Of a DNA stretch of 19,731 nucleotides, positions 1 to 7,553 are shown piece after piece. Every line of letters begins with the position of its first letter. Position 1 is the first letter of the stretch. The notes below the pieces were generated by a model that worked only from the letters and a program-made list of their open reading frames with translations, was not told the origin of the DNA and did not search any database. The position numbers were made by a program, and so were the translations under genes. The stretch comes from Kordiimonadaceae bacterium (GTDB lineage Bacteria > Pseudomonadota > Alphaproteobacteria > Sphingomonadales > Emcibacteraceae): the NCBI GenBank assembly GCA_018699075.1, contig JABIPV010000114.1, positions 1 through 19,731 of the forward strand. The letters run 5' to 3'.

Positions 1-1166
1 ATTTTATAGGGTGTGTTCAAGTCAAAAATACAAAGATCCGCAGGAGCTTCTTTTTCAATCACTCCACTGTCCAGTCCCATTATCTTTGCAGGATTGCAGG
101 TTAGCTTAGCGAGTATTTCAAGAAGTCCTATGCTGCCATTATGGTGCATTTCAAGACTAACATTAAGTAATGTCTCAAGACCAATTACCCCTGCTTCTGC
201 TTGCTCGTAAGGAATACGTTTACTTTCTGGGTCTTCAGGATCATGGCCGCTGACGATTACATCAATGGTGCCGTCTTTAAGAGCTTGGATCACGGCGAGA
301 CGATCATTTTCATTACGTAAGGGCGGGTAAATTTTGGTAAATGTACGGTAATCTTCTATGGCGTATTCGTTGAGAGATAAATGAGGTACTGCGACCCCTG
401 CAGTTATTTTTAGACCATCTTTTTTGGCCTTTTTAAGGACGTTGATACTATCTGAACAAGTTATTTGAGAGGCGTGATAACGGCAATCAATAGAACTTAA
501 TAATCTTATATCGCGCTCTAATACAATAGTTTCAGCGGCAGTAGGTATACCGGTAAGGCCCATTCTTGTTGCAAGGTCTCCCGCATTCATGCAACCATTT
601 TTCGAAAGATTTGGTTCTGCAAGATGTTGAATGATGAGGGCATCAAAAACACTAGAATATTTAAAAATTTTATTCATTAATGATGCATTATCAATCGTGC
701 TACTACAATCAGTAAAGGTGTTGAAACCAGCCTTGGACATAAGGCCAATTTCTGTCATTTCTTTGCCTTCCATCTGTTTGGTTGCGGCGGGCATGGCAAC
801 GAAATTTATCAATGCATTTTTTGCGCGAAGGGCTAGATGTTCAATGTGGGCGATACTATCGATAATTGGATCGGTATTTGGTTGCACACATACAGTGGTC
901 ACCCCACCTGCTGCGGCGGCTTCACCCGTATTGACAATTGTATCTTTATAATCGGCCCCTGGAATGCCCACAAAAACACGCATATCAATTAGGCCGGGAC
1001 AAAGGCAAAGGCCATTTAGGTCAACTATTTTTGCATTATCAGGAGCAGTGACATTTTCACCAAAGTCGGTGATTTTATCATCTTTGGTAAGCAGTGCGCC
1101 TTTAATATCAAGGGCACTTTTCGGGTCAAGGATGCGCGCATTTTTATAGAGAGTATATTCGGACAT
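1..1166 (-). CDS. pyrX: PyrC-type dihydroorotase homologue, probably non-catalytic (PyrX/PyrC'), partial
   Basis: The ORF opens at ATG 1166-1164 and stays open to the left edge, giving 388 visible residues; the C-terminus is missing, and class I dihydroorotases are about 430 residues long. It is an amidohydrolase-fold protein: an N-terminal beta segment, then residues 61-70 reading DMRVFVGIPG where active enzymes have the zinc-binding DxHxHxREPG. Both histidines of the HxH metal motif are therefore absent (R63, F65). The usual catalytic Asp of the late TDH motif also appears replaced, since this protein reads VSGHDPED. Other conserved parts remain, such as the NPA motif (CNPAKIMGL) near the visible end. 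The gene overlaps the pyrB stop by one base (TAATG), so the two are translationally coupled. In Pseudomonas a similar inactive PyrC' scaffolds aspartate transcarbamoylase; I infer the same role here. An active dihydroorotase should be encoded elsewhere. Automatic annotation would probably say pyrC. Confidence 0.88.
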   Translation of the reverse strand, partial: MSEYTLYKNARILDPKSALDIKGALLTKDDKITDFGENVTAPDNAKIVDLNGLCLCPGLIDMRVFVGIPGADYKDTIVNTGEAAAAGGVTTVCVQPNTDPIIDSIAHIEHLALRAKNALINFVAMPAATKQMEGKEMTEIGLMSKAGFNTFTDCSSTIDNASLMNKIFKYSSVFDALIIQHLAEPNLSKNGCMNAGDLATRMGLTGIPTAAETIVLERDIRLLSSIDCRYHASQITCSDSINVLKKAKKDGLKITAGVAVPHLSLNEYAIEDYRTFTKIYPPLRNENDRLAVIQALKDGTIDVIVSGHDPEDPESKRIPYEQAEAGVIGLETLLNVSLEMHHNGSIGLLEILAKLTCNPAKIMGLDSGVIEKEAPADLCIFDLNTPYK

Positions 1167-2125
1167 TAGCCATTCTCCCTTTTGGTCTGAGTAAGAATAT
1201 CAAGGCAGGCCATGCGGACAGCAACGCCCATTTCCACTTGTTCTTGAATGGCACTTCGTGTCAAGTCATCGGCAACTGCAGCATCAATTTCAACGCCGCG
1301 GTTCATGGGTCCAGGGTGCAAAATAAGCGCATCTTCTTTCGCGTGAGATAACTTGTCATAATCCAGACCGTAAAGTGAGAAATATTCGCTCACTGTAGGA
1401 AAGTAACCGCCGTGCATACGTTCTGTTTGAAGACGCAGCATCATAATAATATCGCAGTCTTTTAATCCCTCTTCCATGTCATAAAATACCTCAACGCCCA
1501 TTTTTTCAACGCCGCTCGGAATTAAGGTGGGGGGGCCGATAACCCGAACCCGTGCACCCATAATATTGAGCAAGTGAATATTGGACCGTGCAACCCGGCT
1601 ATGAAGCACATCACCACATATGGCAACAGTTAAGCGAGCCAGTCTTCCCTTGCGACGACGGATTGTCAGCGCATCAAGTAAAGCTTGGGTCGGATGTTCG
1701 TGTTTGCCATCACCAGCATTTAATACTGCACAGTCAACTTTACGGGATAGAAGCTTCACAGCCCCTGATGATCCGTGACGCACCACCAGTAAATCTGGGC
1801 GCATGGCGTTAAGGGTCGACGCAGTATCAATCAGCGTTTCACCCTTTTTAATCGATGAAGATGAGGTGGACATATTAATCACATCCGCGCCTAATCTTTT
1901 TCCTGCAAGTTCAAATGACATGCGAGTACGCGTGGAATTTTCAAAGAATAAATTGATTTGAGTAAGGCCGCTGAGGAGGTCTTTTTTCTTATTAGTTTGG
2001 CGATTTTGTTCAACATACTGATCCGCAAGATCAAGAATTTGAGTAATTTCAGTCTCTTTAAGTCCTTCAATACCTAGAAGGTGATCGTGATTAAATAAGG
2101 GCGGTGAGACTTCTTTTGATGACAT
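1166..2125 (-). CDS. pyrB: Aspartate carbamoyltransferase catalytic subunit
   Basis: Cytoplasmic enzyme that condenses carbamoyl phosphate and aspartate to N-carbamoyl-aspartate, the first committed step of pyrimidine synthesis. The protein has 319 residues, a normal length for the family. The carbamoyl-phosphate motif STRTR is at residues 64-68, the loop with SIKKGE (Lys94 region) follows, HEHPTQ lies at about 142-147, and the aspartate-binding HPGPMNRG lies near residue 270. All key residues are present, so it should be active. The start is supported by an AAGGA Shine-Dalgarno at 2136-2132. It is the first gene of a two-gene unit with the pyrX-like gene, with one-base overlap, and a sigma70-like promoter lies just upstream. 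No regulatory pyrI subunit gene is adjacent, which fits a dodecameric PyrB-PyrX holoenzyme. Confidence 0.97.
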   Translation of the reverse strand: MSSKEVSPPLFNHDHLLGIEGLKETEITQILDLADQYVEQNRQTNKKKDLLSGLTQINLFFENSTRTRMSFELAGKRLGADVINMSTSSSSIKKGETLIDTASTLNAMRPDLLVVRHGSSGAVKLLSRKVDCAVLNAGDGKHEHPTQALLDALTIRRRKGRLARLTVAICGDVLHSRVARSNIHLLNIMGARVRVIGPPTLIPSGVEKMGVEVFYDMEEGLKDCDIIMMLRLQTERMHGGYFPTVSEYFSLYGLDYDKLSHAKEDALILHPGPMNRGVEIDAAVADDLTRSAIQEQVEMGVAVRMACLDILTQTKRENG

Positions 2126-2171
2126 ATTCAGTCCTTAATTGAGGATGTTTTATAAGGTTCTGAAAATCAAG

Positions 2172-2200
2172 TATATAGATGTAATCGACTATGGTGGCAA
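2172..2200 (-). promoter_or_regulatory. Predicted sigma70-type promoter for pyrB-pyrX
   Basis: On the minus strand there is TTGCCA (2200-2195), a 17-base spacer, and TATATA (2177-2172). This gives a start near 2165 and a leader of about 40 bases before pyrB. The element lies in the gap after ruvX, so pyrB can be transcribed independently of it. This is a consensus match only. Confidence 0.45.
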
Positions 2201-2216
2201 GAGAAATGTGGTTTTT

Positions 2217-2678
2217 CTATTTCTTTGAAAGATTATCCAATACGCCTTGCAAGATATAAGATGCCGCCAGTTTATCAACGACCTCTGATCTGCGTTTGCG
2301 GCTTGTGTCGGCTTCAAGTAATGTGCGGGTTACGGCTATTGTCGAAAGACGCTCATCCCAATAACTTATGGGGATATCGGTTTTTTCGCCCATGTTTTTT
2401 GCAAATTGTCTGGTTGATTGGCAACGTGGCCCTTCTGAACCATCCATATTTTTTGGAAGACCTAGGACGATTCCCCCTACTTTTTGTTCTGATATAATAG
2501 TGAGTAACCTTTCTGCATCCTTGGTAAATTTTACCCGTTTTATGGTTTCCATTGGTGTAGCAACCGTTAGTAAAAAATCGGATAATGCAATGCCAATTGT
2601 TTTTGATCCAAGGTCAAGTCCTAGTAATCGTTCACCTTTTTTAAGGTAAGTTTTTAATTCGTTTATTTCAATTTCCAT
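2217..2678 (-). CDS. ruvX: RuvX/YqgF family Holliday junction resolvase-like protein
   Basis: RNase H-fold nuclease of the YqgF family, linked to Holliday junction resolution and, in some bacteria, to pre-16S rRNA maturation. Visible motifs, in order, are GLDLGSKTIGIALSD (first catalytic Asp), GGIVLGLPKNMDGSEG, YWDERLST (Glu) and VDKLAASYILQ (last Asp). The set of acidic residues is complete. I chose the ATG at 2678, which gives 153 residues, because the conserved N-terminus (a short leader followed by GxRLLGLDLG) aligns with family members from there. ATGs at 2720 and 2756 would add 14 or 26 residues of unlike sequence. No good Shine-Dalgarno precedes 2678; a possible promoter ending about 8 bases before it would make the mRNA leaderless. 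The gene is divergent from thiC and 91 bases before pyrB on the same strand. Confidence 0.9.
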   Translation of the reverse strand: MEIEINELKTYLKKGERLLGLDLGSKTIGIALSDFLLTVATPMETIKRVKFTKDAERLLTIISEQKVGGIVLGLPKNMDGSEGPRCQSTRQFAKNMGEKTDIPISYWDERLSTIAVTRTLLEADTSRKRRSEVVDKLAASYILQGVLDNLSKK

Positions 2679-2685
2679 AGAGACG

Positions 2686-2715
2686 CTTATAGAGGAAAAG
2701 GGAACAATTTTCCAA
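2686..2715 (-). promoter_or_regulatory. Possible promoter for ruvX (leaderless mRNA)
   Basis: On the minus strand TTGGAA (2715-2710) and TATAAG (2691-2686) are separated by 18 bases, which places transcription start at or next to the A of the ATG at 2678. This would explain the absent ribosome binding site and supports the shorter ruvX protein. It is a consensus-level match and may be chance in AT-rich DNA. Confidence 0.28.
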
Positions 2716-2727
2716 GACATATTTCTC

Positions 2728-2755
2728 TTGTAATTACGGCGAATAAATATAAACA
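2728..2755 (+). promoter_or_regulatory. Possible thiC promoter
   Basis: The sequence has TTGTAA at 2728-2733 and an AT-rich -10 region (TATAAA at 2748-2753 or TAAACA at 2750-2755). Either -10 would start RNA close to 2760-2762, just before the 5' strand of riboswitch stem P1 at 2763. The spacing is imperfect for the TATAAA option (14 bases), so the exact elements are uncertain. Confidence 0.3.
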
Positions 2756-2762
2756 TAGAGGC

Positions 2763-2855
2763 ATTCCTAGGGGAGTTGATAAAACTGAGATTCCATTATT
2801 TTAAAATGGTAACCCTTAGAACCTGATCCGGGTGATTCCGGCGGAGGGAAGGAAT
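2763..2855 (+). promoter_or_regulatory. TPP riboswitch (THI element) upstream of thiC
   Basis: The aptamer has the recognisable TPP consensus blocks: GGGGAG at 2770-2775, CTGAGA at 2785-2790, the highly conserved ACCCTTAGAACCTGATC at 2812-2828, the P5 hairpin CCGG/CCGG around 2828-2841, and GGAGGGA at 2843-2849. Stem P1 closes perfectly: ATTCCT at 2763-2768 pairs with AGGAAT at 2850-2855. It senses thiamine pyrophosphate and should repress thiC when TPP is plentiful. There is no U-tract terminator between the aptamer and thiC, while a hairpin over the ribosome binding site can be drawn, which points to translational control. Confidence 0.95.
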
Positions 2856-2900
2856 TCAAATTTTAAGATGAATTGTGTTTCTTTAAACCGCCATTAAGTT

Positions 2901-2929
2901 CCGGATCTCTATTTTAGAATTTATGGAGA
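2901..2929 (+). promoter_or_regulatory. Predicted thiC Shine-Dalgarno sequestering hairpin (riboswitch expression platform)
   Basis: TCTCTAT (2906-2912) can pair with ATGGAGA (2923-2929) through seven pairs including one G-U. The pairing buries the GGAG ribosome binding site (2925-2928) that lies 11 bases before the thiC start. The overlapping segment CCGGATC (2901-2907) is the exact complement of GATCCGG (2825-2831) in the aptamer. The two pairings are mutually exclusive, giving a plausible ON/OFF switch. This was drawn by hand, with no energy calculation. Confidence 0.5.
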
Positions 2930-2939
2930 CCTAAAAGTC

Positions 2940-4775
2940 ATGAACATCACAACTAAAATCGAAAAAATGGAAGTTACTACTGGTGCACTTCCGGCTTCAA
3001 CTAAACTATATGTTGAAGGATCCGATAGCAGCATTCAGGTGCCTATGCGGGCGATCAAGCTTGACCCGTCATCAGGCGAAAAAGATCTGCGTGTTTATGA
3101 TACTTCCGGTCCTTATACCGATGATAATGTTGAAACTGATATCGATGCAGGTCTTTCGCGCGAAAAACAGATTTGGGTAACCGAGCGCGGCGATGTAGAA
3201 GAATATGTAGGCCGTGATATCAAACCGGAAGATAATGGCGGCGCAACAGGAAAGTTCCTAGCAGAGGAATTTCCCGTTAAAAATAATCCACTCCGTGCAA
3301 AACCGGGTAAAATTGTCACACAATACCAATATGCAAAAGCGGGCATCATCACCAAAGAAATGGAATATATTGCCATCCGTGAAAATATGTCCCGTGTTGA
3401 AGCTGGCCCTGATTATAAACGTGATGAATATGCTGAAGATTTCGGTGCCAATATTCCAGATGAAATCACGCCAGAATTTGTCCGTAGTGAAATTGCTTTA
3501 GGGCGCGCCATAATCCCAAGAAATATTAACCATCCCGAAGCAGAACCAATGATCATTGGACGTAATTTCCTTGTGAAAATTAATGCTAATATTGGTAACA
3601 GTGCCATAACGTCATCTGTACCAGAGGAAGTAGATAAAATGGTCTGGGCGACCCGTTGGGGCGCGGATAATGTGATGGATTTATCTACGGGCCGAAATAT
3701 ACATAATACCCGCGAATGGATCGTGCGTAATTCACCGGTTCCTATTGGCACCGTTCCAATCTATCAAGCGCTTGAAAAAGTGGACGGCGTAGCTGAAGAT
3801 CTGACCTGGGAAGTGTACCGTGATACATTGATCGAACAAGCAGAGCAGGGGGTTGATTATTTCACCATTCATGCGGGTGTTCTTTTAAGATACGTGCCAA
3901 TGACTGCCAAGCGTGTAACTGGAATAGTTAGCCGCGGTGGATCGATCATGGCGAAATGGTGTCTTGCCCATCATACGGAAAGTTTCCTTTATACTCATTT
4001 CGAAGATATCTGCGACATTATGGCCGCTTATGACGTCAGTTTTTCCCTCGGTGATGGGTTGCGCCCCGGTAGTGTGGCAGATGCCAACGACGAAGCACAG
4101 TTCGCGGAACTTGAAACATTGGGTGAGCTTACAAAAATTGCCTGGGCCAAAGGTGTTCAGGTGATGATCGAAGGTCCGGGTCATGTATCCATGAATAAAA
4201 TTAAAATCAATATGGATAAACAATTAAAAGAATGCCACGAAGCACCTTTTTATACTCTCGGCCCTCTTACAACTGACATTGCCCCGGGATATGATCATAT
4301 CACTTCTGGTATCGGCGCGGCGATGATCGGCTGGTTTGGTTGTGCGATGCTGTGTTATGTGACACCGAAGGAGCATCTCGGCCTTCCAAACCGTGACGAC
4401 GTTAAAACGGGCGTTATAACCTATAAGATTGCGGCTCACGCTGCCGACCTTGCAAAGGGTCATCCGGGTGCTCAACTTCGTGATGATGCCATGAGCCGCG
4501 CACGTTTTGATTTTCGCTGGCTTGATCAATTTAATATTGGTCTTGATCCGGAAAAAGCGCGTGAATATCACGATCAAACACTGCCAAAAGAAGCACATAA
4601 AGTAGCTCATTTTTGCAGTATGTGTGGTCCAAAATTCTGTTCCATGAAAATCAGTCAGGAAGTAAGAAATTTCGCCGCCGGCGGCATGGCTGAAATGAGT
4701 GAGAAGTTTAAAAACGAGGGCAGTGAGATTTATCAAACGGTCGGTGCGAATAAAAAGAGTAATGATAGTCTTTAA
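2940..4775 (+). CDS. thiC: Phosphomethylpyrimidine synthase ThiC
   Basis: Radical-SAM enzyme that converts aminoimidazole ribotide to hydroxymethylpyrimidine phosphate, the pyrimidine half of thiamine. The protein has 611 residues, the usual bacterial length with the N-terminal extension. The [4Fe-4S] motif lies at the C-terminus as C559-x2-C562-x4-C567 (CSMCGPKFC), the unusual C-terminal cluster arrangement of this family. Internal conserved blocks include MVWATRWGADNVMDLSTG, ISRGGS-like IVSRGGSIMAKWC, DGLRPGS and EGPGHV (catalytic and substrate-contact region). Start: ATG 2940 with GGAG at 2925-2928. No other thi gene is adjacent, so thiC forms a single-gene riboswitch unit ended by the hairpin at 4868-4906. 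Confidence 0.98.
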   Translation: MNITTKIEKMEVTTGALPASTKLYVEGSDSSIQVPMRAIKLDPSSGEKDLRVYDTSGPYTDDNVETDIDAGLSREKQIWVTERGDVEEYVGRDIKPEDNGGATGKFLAEEFPVKNNPLRAKPGKIVTQYQYAKAGIITKEMEYIAIRENMSRVEAGPDYKRDEYAEDFGANIPDEITPEFVRSEIALGRAIIPRNINHPEAEPMIIGRNFLVKINANIGNSAITSSVPEEVDKMVWATRWGADNVMDLSTGRNIHNTREWIVRNSPVPIGTVPIYQALEKVDGVAEDLTWEVYRDTLIEQAEQGVDYFTIHAGVLLRYVPMTAKRVTGIVSRGGSIMAKWCLAHHTESFLYTHFEDICDIMAAYDVSFSLGDGLRPGSVADANDEAQFAELETLGELTKIAWAKGVQVMIEGPGHVSMNKIKINMDKQLKECHEAPFYTLGPLTTDIAPGYDHITSGIGAAMIGWFGCAMLCYVTPKEHLGLPNRDDVKTGVITYKIAAHAADLAKGHPGAQLRDDAMSRARFDFRWLDQFNIGLDPEKAREYHDQTLPKEAHKVAHFCSMCGPKFCSMKISQEVRNFAAGGMAEMSEKFKNEGSEIYQTVGANKKSNDSL

Positions 4776-4867
4776 TAATCTAAGTCCTAGGATAATTTGA
4801 AGCTCTGGGGATGATGATTTCAACGACACAATTGCTATTGAAAAACAAATTTCGATAAAATCTATAA

Positions 4868-4906
4868 AAAAGGCGCATCAATTTATTAAAAAATGATGCG
4901 CCTTTT
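4868..4906. terminator. Bidirectional rho-independent terminator between thiC and the M19 gene
   Basis: A perfect 13-bp stem, AAAAGGCGCATCA (4868-4880) with TGATGCGCCTTTT (4894-4906), encloses a 13-base AT loop. A-rich sequence on the left and T-rich sequence on the right allow it to work on both strands. It separates the convergent thiC and dipeptidase transcripts. Confidence 0.9.
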
Positions 4907-4925
4907 AATTTCTTGTTCTGGAATA

Positions 4926-6305
4926 CTATTCCGCAGCCAGCATTTCTCTTGAAACTGCTTGAACATCATCAAGCACACGTAGAAGATTGCCGCTCCACAT
5001 TGCGCCGATCTGTTCTTCGGTATATCCGCGGCGGACAAGTTCTATTGTTACATTGTGGGTTTCAGCGGCGCTGTTCCAGCCGGAAATACCGCCGCCGCCA
5101 TCGAAATCAGAGCTAATGCCAACATGGTCTTGACCCATAAAGTTCACCAAATAGTCAATATGATCAACAAAATCGCTCACGTCTACTGGTGGTGCCACGG
5201 CGAGTACTTCTGCTTCTAGGCGCGGTGCGGCCAAGGCTTCAACTTTAGCAAACCCTGCGTTATAAACAGCACGTTCGGCTTCTGACATCTCAAATCTTTC
5301 ACGTAAGCCTAAAACTTCAAAACCTAAACCTTCAGCGATTTCAGTGTGAAGAGCATTTAAGGCTTCTCTGTAAGCACTATTTTTATCACGGTCAAGATAG
5401 CTGGCAAATGCGACCGTTTGTACGACCCCGCCATTTTCTTTAATCGCCATCAATACATCGTCTTCAAGGTTGCGGCTTACTTCCTGGCTCAATGACCGTG
5501 CCGATGAATGTGAGGCAATAACCGGGGCTTTTGAAAGAGCGATTGCCTGTAAGTTAGATTGATAAGACGGGTGAGATAAATCAATCATGATGCCATACTT
5601 GTTCATCAAAGGAATAGCCTGCTTACCAAGATCACTTAGTCCATTATAAAGCCATGGTTCGGTTGGATTACCATTTTCGTCCACGCGTTCACCTGTATTC
5701 GAGTCTGCGAATTGGCTGTGGCCATTATGGGCAAGTGACATATAACGTGCACCAAGATCTGCAAACTTTTTAATGTTTCCAAGGTCTGTACCGACCGGAT
5801 AGGCATTTTCAATGCCGATCATGGCTATTTTTTTACCCTCGGCGTTAAGGCGACGGACATCATCAGATGTCAGAGCAAGGCCGATTTGGTCCGGTGCTTT
5901 TTCCTCAGTAAGCCAGTGAATGGCATTAAATTTGCTCATAGCATTATCGTATGCCTTCGCGTAACCTTCTTCGTTAAGTTCCCCTTGTCCGGTGAAAACG
6001 ATGAAAAATGCAACATCAAGACCACCAGCTATCATTTTCGGGAGGTTTACTTGTGAATTCGTGTCCATGGTATAGTTACGGTCATCAGTAAAATTATTAA
6101 CGTTTATGTCGTCGTGGGTGTCGAGTGTGATGACCCTTTCATGAATAGCCATAGCACGATTAACCAGTGCTTCTTCGGTTTCTGCCGCCGCAGCTTCAGA
6201 TACTTGATCGAATGCTTGGGGGGCTTCGGGTGCATTATCACAGCCACTTAATATTAGTGCGCTGGATAACAGAATGATTTTTATGCTAGATGAGTTGATA
6301 AACAT
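4926..6305 (-). CDS. Membrane dipeptidase, peptidase family M19, lipoprotein
   Basis: 459-residue renal-dipeptidase-like enzyme, expected to hydrolyse dipeptides at the outer face of the inner membrane or the periplasmic side of the outer membrane. The N-terminus is a lipoprotein signal with lipobox LSGC and Cys22 as the lipidated residue. The binuclear zinc site looks complete: H64 and D66 in THDD, bridging E166 in GIENAYPVG, H245 in DLSHPSY, H266 in ASHSSAR, and the substrate-binding Asp in ISSDFDGG near the C-terminus. A 20-30 residue acidic Ala-rich linker follows the Cys. The start ATG 6305 is preceded by a GGGA weak ribosome site. It is the last gene of the leftward block; 142 bases separate it from the ThuA-domain gene. 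Substrate specificity cannot be read from the sequence. Confidence 0.93.
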   Translation of the reverse strand: MFINSSSIKIILLSSALILSGCDNAPEAPQAFDQVSEAAAAETEEALVNRAMAIHERVITLDTHDDINVNNFTDDRNYTMDTNSQVNLPKMIAGGLDVAFFIVFTGQGELNEEGYAKAYDNAMSKFNAIHWLTEEKAPDQIGLALTSDDVRRLNAEGKKIAMIGIENAYPVGTDLGNIKKFADLGARYMSLAHNGHSQFADSNTGERVDENGNPTEPWLYNGLSDLGKQAIPLMNKYGIMIDLSHPSYQSNLQAIALSKAPVIASHSSARSLSQEVSRNLEDDVLMAIKENGGVVQTVAFASYLDRDKNSAYREALNALHTEIAEGLGFEVLGLRERFEMSEAERAVYNAGFAKVEALAAPRLEAEVLAVAPPVDVSDFVDHIDYLVNFMGQDHVGISSDFDGGGGISGWNSAAETHNVTIELVRRGYTEEQIGAMWSGNLLRVLDDVQAVSREMLAAE

Positions 6306-6447
6306 GTTATTCCCGTTTTTATTATGGTTGAATGAATAATGTGGCGTAATGAAAAAAGATAAACCACGATAATCACCAATAGCATTCTTGTCAAATACGT
6401 GATTTAACTTAGCTCATAAAGTGAACCGGGCAAGGTTATTAATACTC

Positions 6448-7419
6448 TTAAGGGGTTTTAAACGGCCTTGTTGTTGCATGTCTGACTGTTGGGAAGTCTA
6501 TGGGGATGTCTTGGCTGACTTTGCCTGTGGCGGCCCATTCTGTTCCACGTAGGAATATGGTGATAAAGCCTACACTACTTAAGGAAATGTCGTTATGTCC
6601 CATGGCGGTGTGGAATATACGACCTTTACCATAATCAATGGTCATGATCATCGGTTCGTGTTTGCCGGTATCGTTGAATTCTAGCGCGCAGTTTGCTGTA
6701 GCGAGTATGGTCATATTTTCAGCCGGTCCGCGTAAGTTACCGTAGCATTCGTCTTTTGAATGCATCCACTGATCAGGCAGCCCTGCCAGAATAGGGTGAT
6801 CATTGCGCTTTGTTATTTCCAACTCATGGATATCACCATGTGTTCCAGCTGCGCCTTTTGTATTATCAATTATCAGACGGTTATCATCACTATAATAAAG
6901 GTGTGGGCCTGCTGTCTCGTCTCGGTCTCCCCAGCCACCAACACCAATCATTTTGTTAAATTCTTTCCATTTAGGGAAGGCGTTATCGGCTGCGTGAACA
7001 CTGACAAACCCGCCACCGTTTTTCATATAATCTTCAAATGCTTTTTCAGTCTCCGTCGGCCAAGCGGCGGCAGTGTTGCCAAAGTTAGAAATAATGACGT
7101 CATAGTTTGAAAATGTTGGCGCAAATGTAGGATCAGCAATTGGTACTTCCACATGAAACTGACTTTCATCGCTGTGCTTTTTATATTGCTCAGGGTGCTC
7201 CTCACCCCGCCAAGTGGGTTTGGTGCGATAAACGTCAACTGTAAATAAGCCGGACTGTTCCAAATATTGTTTCATCATCACCGTTGATTTGGGCCAAACA
7301 TTGTGATTATTTTGTCCGTCAATGATCAGTGAAGAAAGTTTATCTTCAGCGGCAATTACATGTGTGCAAAAACCAGAAAGAAATAAAAGGGCTACAGCTA
7401 TATAGTGATAAATCTTCAT
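6448..7419 (-). CDS. Exported ThuA-domain protein
   Basis: 323 residues with a Sec signal peptide (hydrophobic residues about 5-20, likely cleavage after IAA near residue 24). The mature part matches the ThuA family, a class I glutamine-amidotransferase-like fold named after a Rhizobium trehalose-utilisation protein. Visible blocks are LIIDGQNNHNVWPKS at the start of the domain, DVIISNFGN, GGGFVSVHAADNAFP, GVGGWGDRDET and GKGRIFHTAMGHND. The biochemical activity of the family is unproven; many members sit in sugar-metabolism loci in Bacteroidetes, Planctomycetes and Proteobacteria. No sugar genes are visible here. The start at 7419 is set by the signal peptide; ACGGGA lies upstream with loose spacing. 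The neighbours on both sides are exported too. Confidence 0.88.
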   Translation of the reverse strand: MKIYHYIAVALLFLSGFCTHVIAAEDKLSSLIIDGQNNHNVWPKSTVMMKQYLEQSGLFTVDVYRTKPTWRGEEHPEQYKKHSDESQFHVEVPIADPTFAPTFSNYDVIISNFGNTAAAWPTETEKAFEDYMKNGGGFVSVHAADNAFPKWKEFNKMIGVGGWGDRDETAGPHLYYSDDNRLIIDNTKGAAGTHGDIHELEITKRNDHPILAGLPDQWMHSKDECYGNLRGPAENMTILATANCALEFNDTGKHEPMIMTIDYGKGRIFHTAMGHNDISLSSVGFITIFLRGTEWAATGKVSQDIPIDFPTVRHATTRPFKTP

Positions 7420-7553
7420 GTTTTGTTGATCCCGTTTATGAATTATTTTGCCAGTATCAATTAAGCACTAACCATCGTCATCATAAAGGTCAAGAAGTGA
7501 TTGATATGAAAAACGAAGCGGCTAAATAAAAATTTTTGATCCTACATTTTACT

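Noticed and set aside
13..1149. Several plus-strand open frames over the left edge
   Set aside because: They are antisense to the pyrX-like gene, which has clear amidohydrolase motifs and overlaps pyrB.
4224..4829. 201-codon open frame on the minus strand
   Set aside because: It lies antisense to the 3' part of thiC, has no family resemblance or ribosome site, and crosses the thiC stop. It is a shadow of a real gene.
6760..7110. 116-codon plus-strand frame in the ThuA gene
   Set aside because: It is antisense to conserved ThuA motifs, rich in Cys and Ile, with no recognisable domain.
7420..7553. Possible small gene or gene remnant on the plus strand ending at 7529
   Set aside because: The frame starts inside the ThuA gene on the opposite strand, and the tail (MKNEAAK) is too short to support a gene.
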